Source: Nucisporomicrobium flavum
Lineage (GTDB): Bacteria > Actinomycetota > Actinomycetes > Mycobacteriales > Micromonosporaceae
NCBI RefSeq assembly: GCF_016464385.1
Contig: NZ_JADMLH010000006.1
Coordinates: 248,001 to 312,000 of the forward strand
Direction: 5' to 3'
Length of the DNA: 64,000 bases
Positions 17,801 through 25,254 of this stretch are shown here, one piece after another. Position 1 is the first letter of the stretch. Each line of letters starts with the position of its first letter. Made by a program: the position numbers and the translations under genes. A model generated the notes under the pieces. That model saw only the letters and a list, made by a program, of their open reading frames with translations. It had not been told where the DNA came from and searched no databases.

Positions 17801-18536
17801 TCGCCGCGGCCTGCGCGGTGAAACCGATGACCGTACGGCGGGCAGCGACGTCCTCGCGCACCGTGCTGAGCACCAGCAGCTGCGGCGAGCCGGTCACGTC
17901 GGGGCCGAAGTCGAACAGCAGCCGGTCGGCCGGCTTGAGGTTGAGGCCGGCCCCGGCGAGGGTCAGCTCGAGCAGGCCGGCCAGGTCCCCCGGTGAGACC
18001 TGGATCGGGCGGTTCACCTGGACCGGCATGTCGTTCAGCGACCAGCGCGCGACCAGGTCCTCGCCCGTCTCGAACGGCTGGGCGTCCTGGCCCGGCGCGG
18101 GCACGCTCTGCGCCCGGGTCCCGGCCGGGACCGGCACGTCGACGTCGCGCTGGGCGGCGTCGCGGTCGGCGGTGAACGCGAGGTACGTGCCGGCGGCGAC
18201 GCCCGGGCGCGGGGCGTACCCGACCAGCCGGCCCAGCAGCCGCAGCGACCGGTCCTCGGTGGCCGTGCGCAGGTAGCCCTCGTCGGCGATCCGCTCGGAG
18301 TAGAACGTGAGCAGGTCGCCCAGCACGGCAGCCGCGTCGAGCAGCGCGATCGCCGGGTCGTCCGGGGTCCGGGCGGTGAACCGTGCCAGCTCCGGCATCG
18401 AGGACAGCCGGGCCAGCATCGCCGCGAGGAACGTTCCGTGTTCCCCGGCCCGGTAAGGGATCGCCGGCAGGCCGGGCGGCGGCCCCGCCCGGTCCACGTC
18501 CGCGCGGCCGCCCCCGCAGCCACATGTGCAGTTCAT
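14883..18536 (-). CDS. large eCIS baseplate assembly protein (Afp11/gpJ-like)
   Basis: A 1217-residue baseplate protein. The N-terminal region (LLDAAAVLGDLLTFYSERIADEGYL) is the conserved start of the putative baseplate assembly family, and the C-terminal part (VPDYEDFARARAGIGRASA; VQSVPGVDHVTVDVFADVPG) is the baseplate J-like fold that makes wedges. Between them lies a beta-rich insertion of several hundred residues. It begins with a Cys-rich MNCTCGCGGG, unlike the neighbouring paralogue, which may bind metal. It is coupled (ATGA) to a second baseplate protein, so the wedge probably uses both. Confidence 0.85.
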   Translation of the reverse strand: MNCTCGCGGGRADVDRAGPPPGLPAIPYRAGEHGTFLAAMLARLSSMPELARFTARTPDDPAIALLDAAAVLGDLLTFYSERIADEGYLRTATEDRSLRLLGRLVGYAPRPGVAAGTYLAFTADRDAAQRDVDVPVPAGTRAQSVPAPGQDAQPFETGEDLVARWSLNDMPVQVNRPIQVSPGDLAGLLELTLAGAGLNLKPADRLLFDFGPDVTGSPQLLVLSTVREDVAARRTVIGFTAQAAANSLQQQLFAAVEQARTDPMYERSRIVRRYVDRDLAPLPESFAATPDPRARLGEALGRADAAAAEGRAYDSVRAWFAGHRDRLAQLHDEAPPPSAAPPAPLFRQLALDAATPPNPALAGIAALLGPLRRPPSRPPASARQLDRKPAEIFAPGSDFGAQLLTAVDPRLRNLYPAWRQINVAQEQELKGLQAMRVTAAPFGATAPDRVTFNNQGVVTGVIEWPLGRADELALRVTYADRMPSVIQFSYTSPEGVTWTARADIEDGDDEFALGPWQVSLVVTQPAEDGGGVGVAPGADGPEPGVEVSFSQDGAAAFAVTLPRTPATAPVSVTVHNGTSLSLPVTSQSQSGSQGGRTVSVRRTSGDNPNPRFTLTLATSTPFARNVIALDAVYEGIALDSWVVVERPGRQMTLFTRVDEVRTVALAAFGITGKVTQLVLRDNWLDPADTLLTHIRDTIVYARGERLDLATEEDPSDVEGDRIELAALHEGIEPGRLIVVTGERTDVDAPGVTGTEVVMVAAVEQFVDDRRPTALIHTVLTLAVPLNFTYRRSTVRCLGNVARATHGAGREEVIGSGDASRAGQTFTLFQGPLGWVAADTPLGAENTLVVRVDGVRWHEVDDFAGRGPHERIYTTSTGDDGRTRVTFGDGVNGARLPTGVENVRAAYRVGVGAAGNVSERQITQLVSRPAGVSGVTNPVPADGGADADDAHQLRRGIPVAVAALDRLVGVPDYEDFARARAGIGRASARRLHDGTRELVHVTVAGSGDIPLADDSDIVVALRASLVSFGDPRLATEVGVREAVLLLAAATVKVLPDFSYELVEPAIRAAVLDRLGFAARELGQPAYRSELEAAVQSVPGVDHVTVDVFADVPGSLTPDDLQNLPGRITTLAKAVPARPARFDETRFTVPGGGAMPLRAVAAANGISVARLLALNPALPPDAGVPGGTELVVFRGIRPAQLVMFSADLPDTLILREATS

Positions 18537-21310
18537 CGGCCACCTCCGGCCACGACGATGGACAGCCGGCCGTTCTCCGGCCGGTCGGACGCGTTGTCGA
18601 GCTGGGCGATCTGCAGCGGGCCGAGCGGCAGCAGCCCGGCTTCGGCCTCGCCGTCGTCGGTCCCGAACAGCCGCCGCAGCCCGGTCACCTCGGCGCTGAC
18701 GACGCCGGGTACGGCCACCGCAGCGGCGACCAGGCGACTGGCCCGTACGGGCTCGCCGAACGAAACCGCGTCCGGCCGGAACAGCTGCAGCAGCGTCGCG
18801 GCGACGGCCTCGGTGACCTGCCCGCGCGGGTAGCCGTCAGCGAGGCAGACGGTCACCTCGACGGCGAGCGGGACCAGGTCGGCCGGGCCGGCCACCACGT
18901 CGTGCCCGATCCTGCGGTACGGCTCCAGCGCGGCGGTGACCGTGTCGATGAGCCGGTCGCCGGGCGCGTCGGCGCCGAACGGGTCGATCGCCACGTGCAC
19001 CTCGGCGGACCCGGCGACGAAGCGCAGGGTCGCCGCCGCCCGCTGCACCCCGGGCACCCGCGCGGCCAGCTCGGCGTAGTCGTCCGCGGTGACCGCCCGC
19101 AGCCGGGTCCGGTGCAGCGCGAGCGGGGCCATGGTGCGGACGGCCGCGACCGGCTCGGGGTCCGTGCCGCCGGCGGCCGGCATCGGGTTGCGGACCTGCT
19201 CGACCCCGCCGGCGTCGATGCCCTCCGCCAGCACCAGGTGGGCGATGGCCTCGGCGCCGACGTTGCCCGCGGTGCCGTTGCCGATCCGGTACGACGCCCG
19301 CACAGTGCTGCCAGGAGCCGGGGCCCGGCCGTGCAGGCCGTCGCCGAAGCGCAGCGTCAGCCGGCCGTCGTCGCCGAGCTCGCCGACGAACGCGGCGGAC
19401 CGCGGGCCCTCGCCCAGCAGGTCACGCCGGGGCGTCCAGGTGCCCTCGTCGAGGCGTACGGCGGGCAGCGCGGCGCGCGGGTCGGGCGTGACCAGGGCGG
19501 ACGCCGGGCCGGCCAGCGCGGGGTCGTCCGGCTCGAGGTGCTCGGCGTACGCCGGACCCCACGAATGCCGGATCTCCCAGGCGATGTCGGGGCCGAGGAC
19601 CCGTCCGTCGGCGGCGATCGCGACCAGCCGGGCGATCCGGGCGAGCTTCGCCGCGAGCAGCGTGTCGAACCGCCCGGCCAGGATGGCGAGCGCCCGCACC
19701 CGGTGCCGGTCCGGCCGCAGCGCGCCGACGGTGGCGGCGCCGAAGAGGCGGATGAGCTCCTCGTTCTCGTCCGGACCGGGGTCGCGGCCGGCCCGGGCGT
19801 CGCGCCACAGGGTGGCCACCCGCTCGCGCGCCCTGCCCGGCACCGCGGCCAGCAGCCGGGACTGCGCCGCCGCCACCTGCGCCGGGGCCGGGAACGGGAC
19901 GGCCTGGGTCACCGGGCTGCGCGTCAGCCGGGGCCGCGACGGCGGCACCGTCAGCTCCTCCGGACGCCGCCCGTCGAACGTGAGTGACTGCCCGTGATCG
20001 GCCACGACGGCGTTGCCCCGCGCCACTGTCAGCTCCTCCTCGCCGCAGTGGACCAGCGTGGCGGTGAATCCGAGTGCGTCCTCCTGTGCCCAGGTCACCT
20101 CGAGGACCGGCTGGCGGTAGAGGCGATCCACGCCGGGCTCGACCGCGGTCACCCGGACGGCCTGGCGGTGGTGCGGGTCGCTGCCGGACTCCTCGATGAC
20201 CAGGATGTCGCCCGGCGCGAGGTGCAGGGCGCGCGGCCGGTCGTGGTCGCTCTCCTCGTAGTCACCCTCGGCGTGCTCGTCGGTCCATTCGTCGCGCAGG
20301 GTGGCGGTGGTGGCGCCGGCGGGGATGCGGCAGTCGAGGCCGCCCCACGTCCAGAACGCTATCCGGTTCTGTTCCGGCCGGAACGTCACGTCGTCCGCGC
20401 CCATCGGCTCGAAGACCTCGACCGGCACCGTACGCATCAACCGCAGCAGTTCCTCGTCGGACAGCACCGTGCCGGGCGCCGGGCGGTCGCGAGGGTCGAC
20501 GCGGCTGGTGTCGACGGCGGCGAACCGGAACTCGCCCGCGTGCAACGTCACCGTTTCCGTGGTCTGCACCGTGACGACGGCCCGCGCGTTGCAGCCGTCG
20601 TGCATCGCGTAGTCGACGAGGCGGACGTGCCGGCGTACCGACTCGCGACGGCGGGCGGTGTCCAGGTACGCCTCGGCGGCCACCGCGTCCTGCGCGTACG
20701 AGATCTGGTCGCCCCGGTACGCCAGCAGCTCGACCAGCGTCAACGGCAGGTCCGGCACGTGGCGCTCGACCCAGCGCGGCGCGGTCAGCGTCATCCGGTC
20801 GAGCAGCAGCCGTCGCAGCGTCGCGTAGTCCCGGGCGGTGTAGTCGATGACCGGCGGGGGCGGTACGGCCGGTGGGGCGGGCCGGGCCGGGCGGCAGTCG
20901 AGGTCCGCCGGGCAGCCCGGCCGGAACGTGAAGTCGGCGCCGGCGTACCGCTCGTCGAAACCGTGGTAGGGCACCGTCCCCGGCCGCCCGTGCGGTCCAC
21001 GCTGGACGACGGTGAGCCGGTAGGTGGAGGCGTCCCCGATCCGGTCGAGCCCGACGGACATGCGGTCGTCGAGGTCGGGGTCGTCCTCGCGCTCGATCGT
21101 GACGTCCAGCGCGACGATGCCGGTGATGCGCCGGCCGCCGTCGATCCGGATGTTCTGCGGGCCCAGGTCGTGCCGGGGCGCCTTGCCGAGGAACGTGACG
21201 GTGAGCGTGCGCCCGTCGTCACCGACCTCGATCTCGTCGATGCCGTTCCAGTGCCGGCGGCGTACCCTTCGGCGGCGCTCGGGCGTCGCGCAGTCGATCT
21301 CGGCGCTCAT
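18533..21310 (-). CDS. eCIS baseplate assembly protein, second paralogue (Afp11-like)
   Basis: 925 residues. The N-terminal ~120 residues form a beta domain (RHWNGIDEIEVGDDGRTLTV). The family region follows: IDYTARDYATLRRLLLDRM, then LVELLAYRGDQISYAQDAVA, and a C-terminal baseplate J-like region (TADDYAELAARVPGVQRAAA). In Afp/PVC-type particles such proteins form the wedges that expand when the sheath contracts. The start codon overlaps the gp25-like stop and its own stop overlaps the next baseplate gene, so equimolar production is likely. Confidence 0.87.
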   Translation of the reverse strand: MSAEIDCATPERRRRVRRRHWNGIDEIEVGDDGRTLTVTFLGKAPRHDLGPQNIRIDGGRRITGIVALDVTIEREDDPDLDDRMSVGLDRIGDASTYRLTVVQRGPHGRPGTVPYHGFDERYAGADFTFRPGCPADLDCRPARPAPPAVPPPPVIDYTARDYATLRRLLLDRMTLTAPRWVERHVPDLPLTLVELLAYRGDQISYAQDAVAAEAYLDTARRRESVRRHVRLVDYAMHDGCNARAVVTVQTTETVTLHAGEFRFAAVDTSRVDPRDRPAPGTVLSDEELLRLMRTVPVEVFEPMGADDVTFRPEQNRIAFWTWGGLDCRIPAGATTATLRDEWTDEHAEGDYEESDHDRPRALHLAPGDILVIEESGSDPHHRQAVRVTAVEPGVDRLYRQPVLEVTWAQEDALGFTATLVHCGEEELTVARGNAVVADHGQSLTFDGRRPEELTVPPSRPRLTRSPVTQAVPFPAPAQVAAAQSRLLAAVPGRARERVATLWRDARAGRDPGPDENEELIRLFGAATVGALRPDRHRVRALAILAGRFDTLLAAKLARIARLVAIAADGRVLGPDIAWEIRHSWGPAYAEHLEPDDPALAGPASALVTPDPRAALPAVRLDEGTWTPRRDLLGEGPRSAAFVGELGDDGRLTLRFGDGLHGRAPAPGSTVRASYRIGNGTAGNVGAEAIAHLVLAEGIDAGGVEQVRNPMPAAGGTDPEPVAAVRTMAPLALHRTRLRAVTADDYAELAARVPGVQRAAATLRFVAGSAEVHVAIDPFGADAPGDRLIDTVTAALEPYRRIGHDVVAGPADLVPLAVEVTVCLADGYPRGQVTEAVAATLLQLFRPDAVSFGEPVRASRLVAAAVAVPGVVSAEVTGLRRLFGTDDGEAEAGLLPLGPLQIAQLDNASDRPENGRLSIVVAGGGR

Positions 21311-21681
21311 GTCGCCGCCCTCCCCGTGAACACGTCGTCGCGGGCCGTCCCGGTGGCCTTGACCGCGTACGCGATCCGGACCGACAGCGTGCCGTCGTCC
21401 CGGTCGATCTCGATGGCGCCGATGTCGATGACGTCGCCGAGCCAGCGCTGCAGGCTCGCCAGCACCGACACCTGCAGCGTGGCGACCAGCTCGATGCTGT
21501 TCGGCTCGAAGACGAGGTCGCCCAGCCCGCAGCCGAAGTCGGGGCGCATGACCCGCTCCCCCGGCCCGGTGAACAGCAGCAGCTCGATCATGTCGGCGAC
21601 GTGGTCGTCGTAGCCGGCGTCCGCGGTGCGCCCCCGCCCGTCGATCGCGAACGGGAACGCCACATCCAGCCGCCCGTTCAC
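21307..21681 (-). CDS. gp25/GPW-family baseplate protein
   Basis: A 124-residue gp25-like protein with the conserved core MIELLLFTGPGERVMRPDFG, then CGLGDLVFEPNS. In T4, Afp and T6SS this lysozyme-fold wedge protein joins sheath start to wedge. The GTG at 21681 overlaps the stop of the PAAR-like gene (GTGA); no other start fits the family length. Confidence 0.9.
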   Translation of the reverse strand: MNGRLDVAFPFAIDGRGRTADAGYDDHVADMIELLLFTGPGERVMRPDFGCGLGDLVFEPNSIELVATLQVSVLASLQRWLGDVIDIGAIEIDRDDGTLSVRIAYAVKATGTARDDVFTGRAAT

Positions 21682-22010
21682 TGCGCCACCACCCGGGGTT
21701 GCACGGCCGGAACCGTGGGCGGGCCCTGCGGCGCCTGCTCGGCGCTGCGGCACAGACCGGTCGAGGTGGCGAGCACCACCGGGTTGCCGTTCACCGTCAC
21801 CCGGGTGGCCGGACCCGGCCACTGGATGGTCACGCACGGCTGCGGCTTGCCGTTGATGTTCAGCGGGCAGCCGGTCACCGGGTACGTGTCGGCCGCCCTC
21901 GCCACGGCGCTCCCGGACACGGTGACCCGGGTCTGCGCGGCCTGCACCGTGGCAAGTCCGCCGTGCGGGCAAACGATGGTGGCCCCCACGTGCAAGATGG
22001 TGCCGGGCAT
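21678..22010 (-). CDS. PAAR-like spike tip protein (DUF4280-like)
   Basis: 110 residues with a repeated strand pattern (MPGTILHVGATIVCPHGG; TRVTVSGSAV; TRVTVNGNPVVLATS) and cysteines/histidine (Cys14, His16, Cys48, Cys59, Cys87) that could hold the metal found at PAAR tips. PAAR cones sharpen the spike and can carry effectors. It lies directly after the gp5/VgrG-like spike gene, the usual order. The C-terminal ~20 residues are disordered and Pro-rich. Confidence 0.8.
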   Translation of the reverse strand: MPGTILHVGATIVCPHGGLATVQAAQTRVTVSGSAVARAADTYPVTGCPLNINGKPQPCVTIQWPGPATRVTVNGNPVVLATSTGLCRSAEQAPQGPPTVPAVQPRVVAQ

Positions 22011-22019
22011 GGCTTCCCC

Positions 22020-22526
22020 CTACCTGACGGTCAGCGCGCCGTTGTTGATGTCGACCTGCGTGGCGGACAGCGCGATGACCGCCCCCTTGCCGTTGTCGAG
22101 CGTGATGCCGGTGTCGTTGATCTCGAGCTTGGCGCCGCTCGAGAGCCGGAGCGTGATGCCGGGGCCGCCGGGCAGGTCGGAGAGCACGATGCTGTGCCCG
22201 CCGCCGGTCTGCAGGACGATGCTGGGCGAGTCGGGGCGGCCGGTGAGCGCCTGGCCGGGTACGTCGGACGCCCGGTCGTACCAGCAGCCGGTCCAGATCG
22301 GCGTGTTGATGTCGCCCTGCTCGAACTCGAGCCAGACCCGGGACCCGATCGGCGGCAGCACGAACACGCCCAGGTGCGAGCCGGCCAGCGGGAGTGCGGG
22401 CAGCGCCCACGACGACGGGTCGAAGTCGTGCACGCCGGTGACGTTGACCCGTAACCGGCCGCGGCGTTCCGGGTCGAGATTGTCCGCGACCGTGCCACGG
22501 AACTTGCCGAGCAGGGCATCCGCCAC
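22020..22526 (-). CDS. gp5/VgrG-like spike protein (baseplate assembly protein V type)
   Basis: 168 residues: an N-terminal OB-fold (GKFRGTVADNLDPERRGRLR, PIGSRVWLEFEQGDINTPIW) followed by a short beta-prism-type region (SIVLSDLPGGPGITL, AKLEINDTGITLDNGKG). This is the central spike trimer, split from its gpD-like hub half, which is the upstream gene. GTG start with a GGAGG ribosome site. Confidence 0.87.
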   Translation of the reverse strand: MADALLGKFRGTVADNLDPERRGRLRVNVTGVHDFDPSSWALPALPLAGSHLGVFVLPPIGSRVWLEFEQGDINTPIWTGCWYDRASDVPGQALTGRPDSPSIVLQTGGGHSIVLSDLPGGPGITLRLSSGAKLEINDTGITLDNGKGAVIALSATQVDINNGALTVR

Positions 22527-22557
22527 GGCACTGCCTCCGTTCCTGCCTGCGCCGGCC

Positions 22558-23685
22558 TTACGGCACGACGACCGGGGTGAGCGAGATCAGGCCCTCCCGG
22601 GCCAGCGTGAAGTTCTGCGTGTACGCGCCGCGGCGCAGGTTGTGCGTGACGCTCTTGACGAAGTACAGGCCGTCGTACGTGAGGCCGGCCCCGCGGACGC
22701 CGACGAGCTCCCGCGAGCGCAGCAGGAAACCGTGGCGCAGCACGTCGAGCTGCCCGGAGCCGGTGACCGCGTCGGCCGACTCGGCGACCTTGGCGAGCGT
22801 CTCGGCCAACACCTGGGTGGTGTCCTTGTTGGCGGTGTCCTTGAGGACCTTCTTGCGCAGCGCCGGGGCGGGCCGCAGCGCCAGCGGCGGCCGCAGCACG
22901 CTCACCTCGGGCACCGGCAGCACGGCGGACACGGGCGTTCCCGGGATCTCCACCCGCGCCTCGAGGTCCTCCTTGGCGGAGCCGTCGAAGCTGAACGTCA
23001 ACTGGTCCACCGTGGACAACGCGTCCATGTTGACGTTCAGCGCGTGCTGCGGGACGCCGATCCGGACCTCGGGACCCCAGTACGCCCTGCTCATCCCCGG
23101 CACCGGGCCGGGATCGAGGTAGAAGACGAAGCCGTTGGCCTTGGCCAGCTCGTTCAAATACCCCAGGTCGGTGCCCTGCTGGAACGGGATGCGCGCGGTC
23201 GGCATCGGGGTGTCCGGGAACAGCTCGGGGACGACCAGCGGGACGATGCCCCACTCGGCGTACCCGGCGATGATCTCGGCGACCTGGGCCGCGTGCGGAC
23301 GGGCGGCGAACGACGTACCCGTCTTCTCCGCCAGGTCCATGAGGATCGTCAGGTCCTCGCCGGTGACGGTGAGCGTCGACTGCCCCGGCTGGTTGCTGAT
23401 GCCCACCTCCTGACGGGTGATGACCCCGTCGATGAGCACCGTGGGCACGCCCCGCACGGTGGCGACGAGGATGACCCGGATCTGCGGGTCGAAGAACCCG
23501 GTCGGCAGCAGCGCGGTGCTGATCAGCCCGTTCTTCGCCAGGTCGAAACCCAGCTGGAAGCCGCTGCGCTGGCCCGCCGTCACCGTCACCTGCGCGGACA
23601 GCAGCGCGTCGGTGACCGGCTGCGGCACCGGCACGGCCAGCCGAGGGCCCATCAGCAGGCTCAGGTGCACGGGTGCGTCAGCCAT
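22558..23685 (-). CDS. phage late control gene D-like hub protein
   Basis: 375 residues of the gpD/gp27-type hub domain: N-terminal beta layer (LGFDLAKNGLISTALLPTGF), LTVTGEDLTILMDLAEKTG in the middle, and a C-terminal region ending RGAYTQNFTLAREGL. With the following gp5-like gene it makes up an Afp8/VgrG equivalent as two chains. It is the adaptor between the sixfold tube and the threefold spike. It overlaps the LysM gene by 8 bp. Confidence 0.88.
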   Translation of the reverse strand: MADAPVHLSLLMGPRLAVPVPQPVTDALLSAQVTVTAGQRSGFQLGFDLAKNGLISTALLPTGFFDPQIRVILVATVRGVPTVLIDGVITRQEVGISNQPGQSTLTVTGEDLTILMDLAEKTGTSFAARPHAAQVAEIIAGYAEWGIVPLVVPELFPDTPMPTARIPFQQGTDLGYLNELAKANGFVFYLDPGPVPGMSRAYWGPEVRIGVPQHALNVNMDALSTVDQLTFSFDGSAKEDLEARVEIPGTPVSAVLPVPEVSVLRPPLALRPAPALRKKVLKDTANKDTTQVLAETLAKVAESADAVTGSGQLDVLRHGFLLRSRELVGVRGAGLTYDGLYFVKSVTHNLRRGAYTQNFTLAREGLISLTPVVVP

Positions 23686-24004
23686 CGAGTCCTCCCGGCA
23701 CCCCGTCGGGCAGCGTGATCCGCAACCGGCGGCCCGGCGTGGCGGTCAGCTCGTCTGGGTCCAGCACGGGGTTGGCGTCGGCGATCCGCCACCACTGCTC
23801 GGCGTCGCCGAAGTAGCGGTACGCCAGCAGATCGGCCCGGTCCCCCTCGGACACCTCGTGCTCGGTGAGCACGGTGAGCCGCTCGGCGGGCGGCAGGATC
23901 CGGCGCCGCAGATACGGCACCTCGACGCCGTCGGCGCGTACGTGCACGGCCACGTCGATGCCGAAGTAGCGGCTGGTCCTCGGATAGGACGACGCTCCCG
24001 CCAT
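23678..24004 (-). CDS. eCIS LysM-type baseplate protein
   Basis: 108 residues with a gp53/LysM-like C-terminal half: ERLTVLTEHEVSEGDRADLL, then YFGDAEQWWRIADANPVLDP and the closing GRRLRITLP. In contractile tails such small LysM proteins clamp baseplate wedges; here it is encoded between the CIS-tube protein and the hub, as in other eCIS loci. Not expected to bind peptidoglycan. Confidence 0.8.
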   Translation of the reverse strand: MAGASSYPRTSRYFGIDVAVHVRADGVEVPYLRRRILPPAERLTVLTEHEVSEGDRADLLAYRYFGDAEQWWRIADANPVLDPDELTATPGRRLRITLPDGVPGGLDG

Positions 24005-24016
24005 GGCGGTCCCCTC

Positions 24017-24661
24017 TCAGATCCTGGTCAGCCCCAACGCGGAGAGTCCGGCGCCCCGGGTGGCCGCGGCGAGGTTCTCCTTCTGCACGAGGTGAGCCAG
24101 ATACAGCTCCGCCCCCCGGTGCCCGGCGGGCAGATCGTTGACGGTCAGCACCCGCAGCCCGACACTGACGGTCGCGCGGATCGGGTTGAGGTTCGCGTCG
24201 AACGCGTCCTCGGTGATGGACAGCTCGGTCAGCCGTACGGGAAGGACGCGACGCCCGCCCCACACGAACACGGTCAGCGGCGCCTCCACCGGCAGCACCT
24301 CGATCGTGCCGACGGCGGCCAGCGCCTGGTTGGTCCGCAACCGCCCGCTGGGCGGCTGGATCAGCAGCTCCAGCAGGGCCAGCTGCGGGTGGATCCCGTC
24401 CGGCGCCGGCCGGTCGGTCTGATCGGTGGAGTCGACCTCGGCATCGAACTTCCACGTCTCCACGGCCGGCCCGGTGAGCCGCAACGCCTCGGTCCGGTCG
24501 CCCTGCCCCTCGGCGGCGGTCGCCTGCGGCGCGAGACTCCGCTGCAGCGAATCAGGATTGAACTGCATGACCACGACCCGCTGCGGCGCCCCGCTGACCG
24601 GATCCACCGTAACGAGCCCGGACCGCACGGGCCGCCCCAGATCCGCAAACCCGACAGTCAT
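24017..24661 (-). CDS. CIS tube-initiator protein (Afp7/Pvc7 type)
   Basis: 214 residues with the CIS-tube domain signature: QRVVVMQFNPDSLQRSLAPQ near the start and RVLPVRLTELSITEDAFDAN followed by PIRATVSVGLRVL. In Afp and PVC the homologue starts tube polymerisation on the hub; there it also carries a LysM part, which here is the next gene. The ATG overlaps the stop of the small partner of the giant protein. Confidence 0.85.
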   Translation of the reverse strand: MTVGFADLGRPVRSGLVTVDPVSGAPQRVVVMQFNPDSLQRSLAPQATAAEGQGDRTEALRLTGPAVETWKFDAEVDSTDQTDRPAPDGIHPQLALLELLIQPPSGRLRTNQALAAVGTIEVLPVEAPLTVFVWGGRRVLPVRLTELSITEDAFDANLNPIRATVSVGLRVLTVNDLPAGHRGAELYLAHLVQKENLAAATRGAGLSALGLTRI

Positions 24662-25254
24662 GATTCGTCCCCGTCCAGCTGCTCCAGTTGCCCGGCCGTC
24701 GCGGCCGCCAATTCCCGTACGTCGGCCGACGGGTCGTCGCGGGCGACCTCACGCAGCACGGGCAGCCATTCCCGCCACGGCGAGTAGGTCGTCGCGTAGA
24801 CCGTCGACTGCCGCACCATCGCGTCCTCGTTCGCCAGCCCGCCCCGGATCACATCGAAGACCGTGGCGTCGAACGCGAGCGGCGCGCCGAGTCCCACGCG
24901 CAGCAGGGCCCGTGCCAGCTCCGGACCCGCACCGGCCTCGCCGACCGCCGCGGTGAGCTCCTTCATGGTCAGCGTGTCGAGCTCGCGGCCGAGGGTCTCG
25001 ACCCGGGACTCGATGTCGGCGGTATCGCGGCCGGTGACGTGGACATGACCGCTGCGGGACACGACGTCCTCGACGTAGTGGAGGATGACGGCCGGCGCCA
25101 TCGACCACGTCATCTCGTAGCCGGTGCCCGCATCCTCGTCGCCGAGCCGCTCCGACACCGGGGCGAAAGAATGGTCCTCGGCATACCTGTGGACGCGGGC
25201 GAAATCCGGGTATTCGCGGAGGACCCGGCGGGAACTTCGTCGCTCGAAAATCAT
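24658..25254 (-). CDS. unrecognised protein coupled to the giant eCIS-core protein; candidate immunity protein or loading chaperone
   Basis: 198 residues, no family recognised. The N-terminal part has a mixed fold (MIFERRSSRRVLREYPDFAR; APAVILHYVEDVV), and the C-terminal ~90 residues look like helical repeats of HEAT type (MVRQSTVYATTYSPWREWLP, REVARDDPSADVRELAAATA). Its ATG overlaps the TGA of the 1926-residue protein. A small gene fused this way to the 3' end of a polymorphic secreted protein often encodes the cognate immunity protein or adaptor; that is inference from arrangement. It could equally be a minor baseplate part. Confidence 0.65.
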   Translation of the reverse strand: MIFERRSSRRVLREYPDFARVHRYAEDHSFAPVSERLGDEDAGTGYEMTWSMAPAVILHYVEDVVSRSGHVHVTGRDTADIESRVETLGRELDTLTMKELTAAVGEAGAGPELARALLRVGLGAPLAFDATVFDVIRGGLANEDAMVRQSTVYATTYSPWREWLPVLREVARDDPSADVRELAAATAGQLEQLDGDES

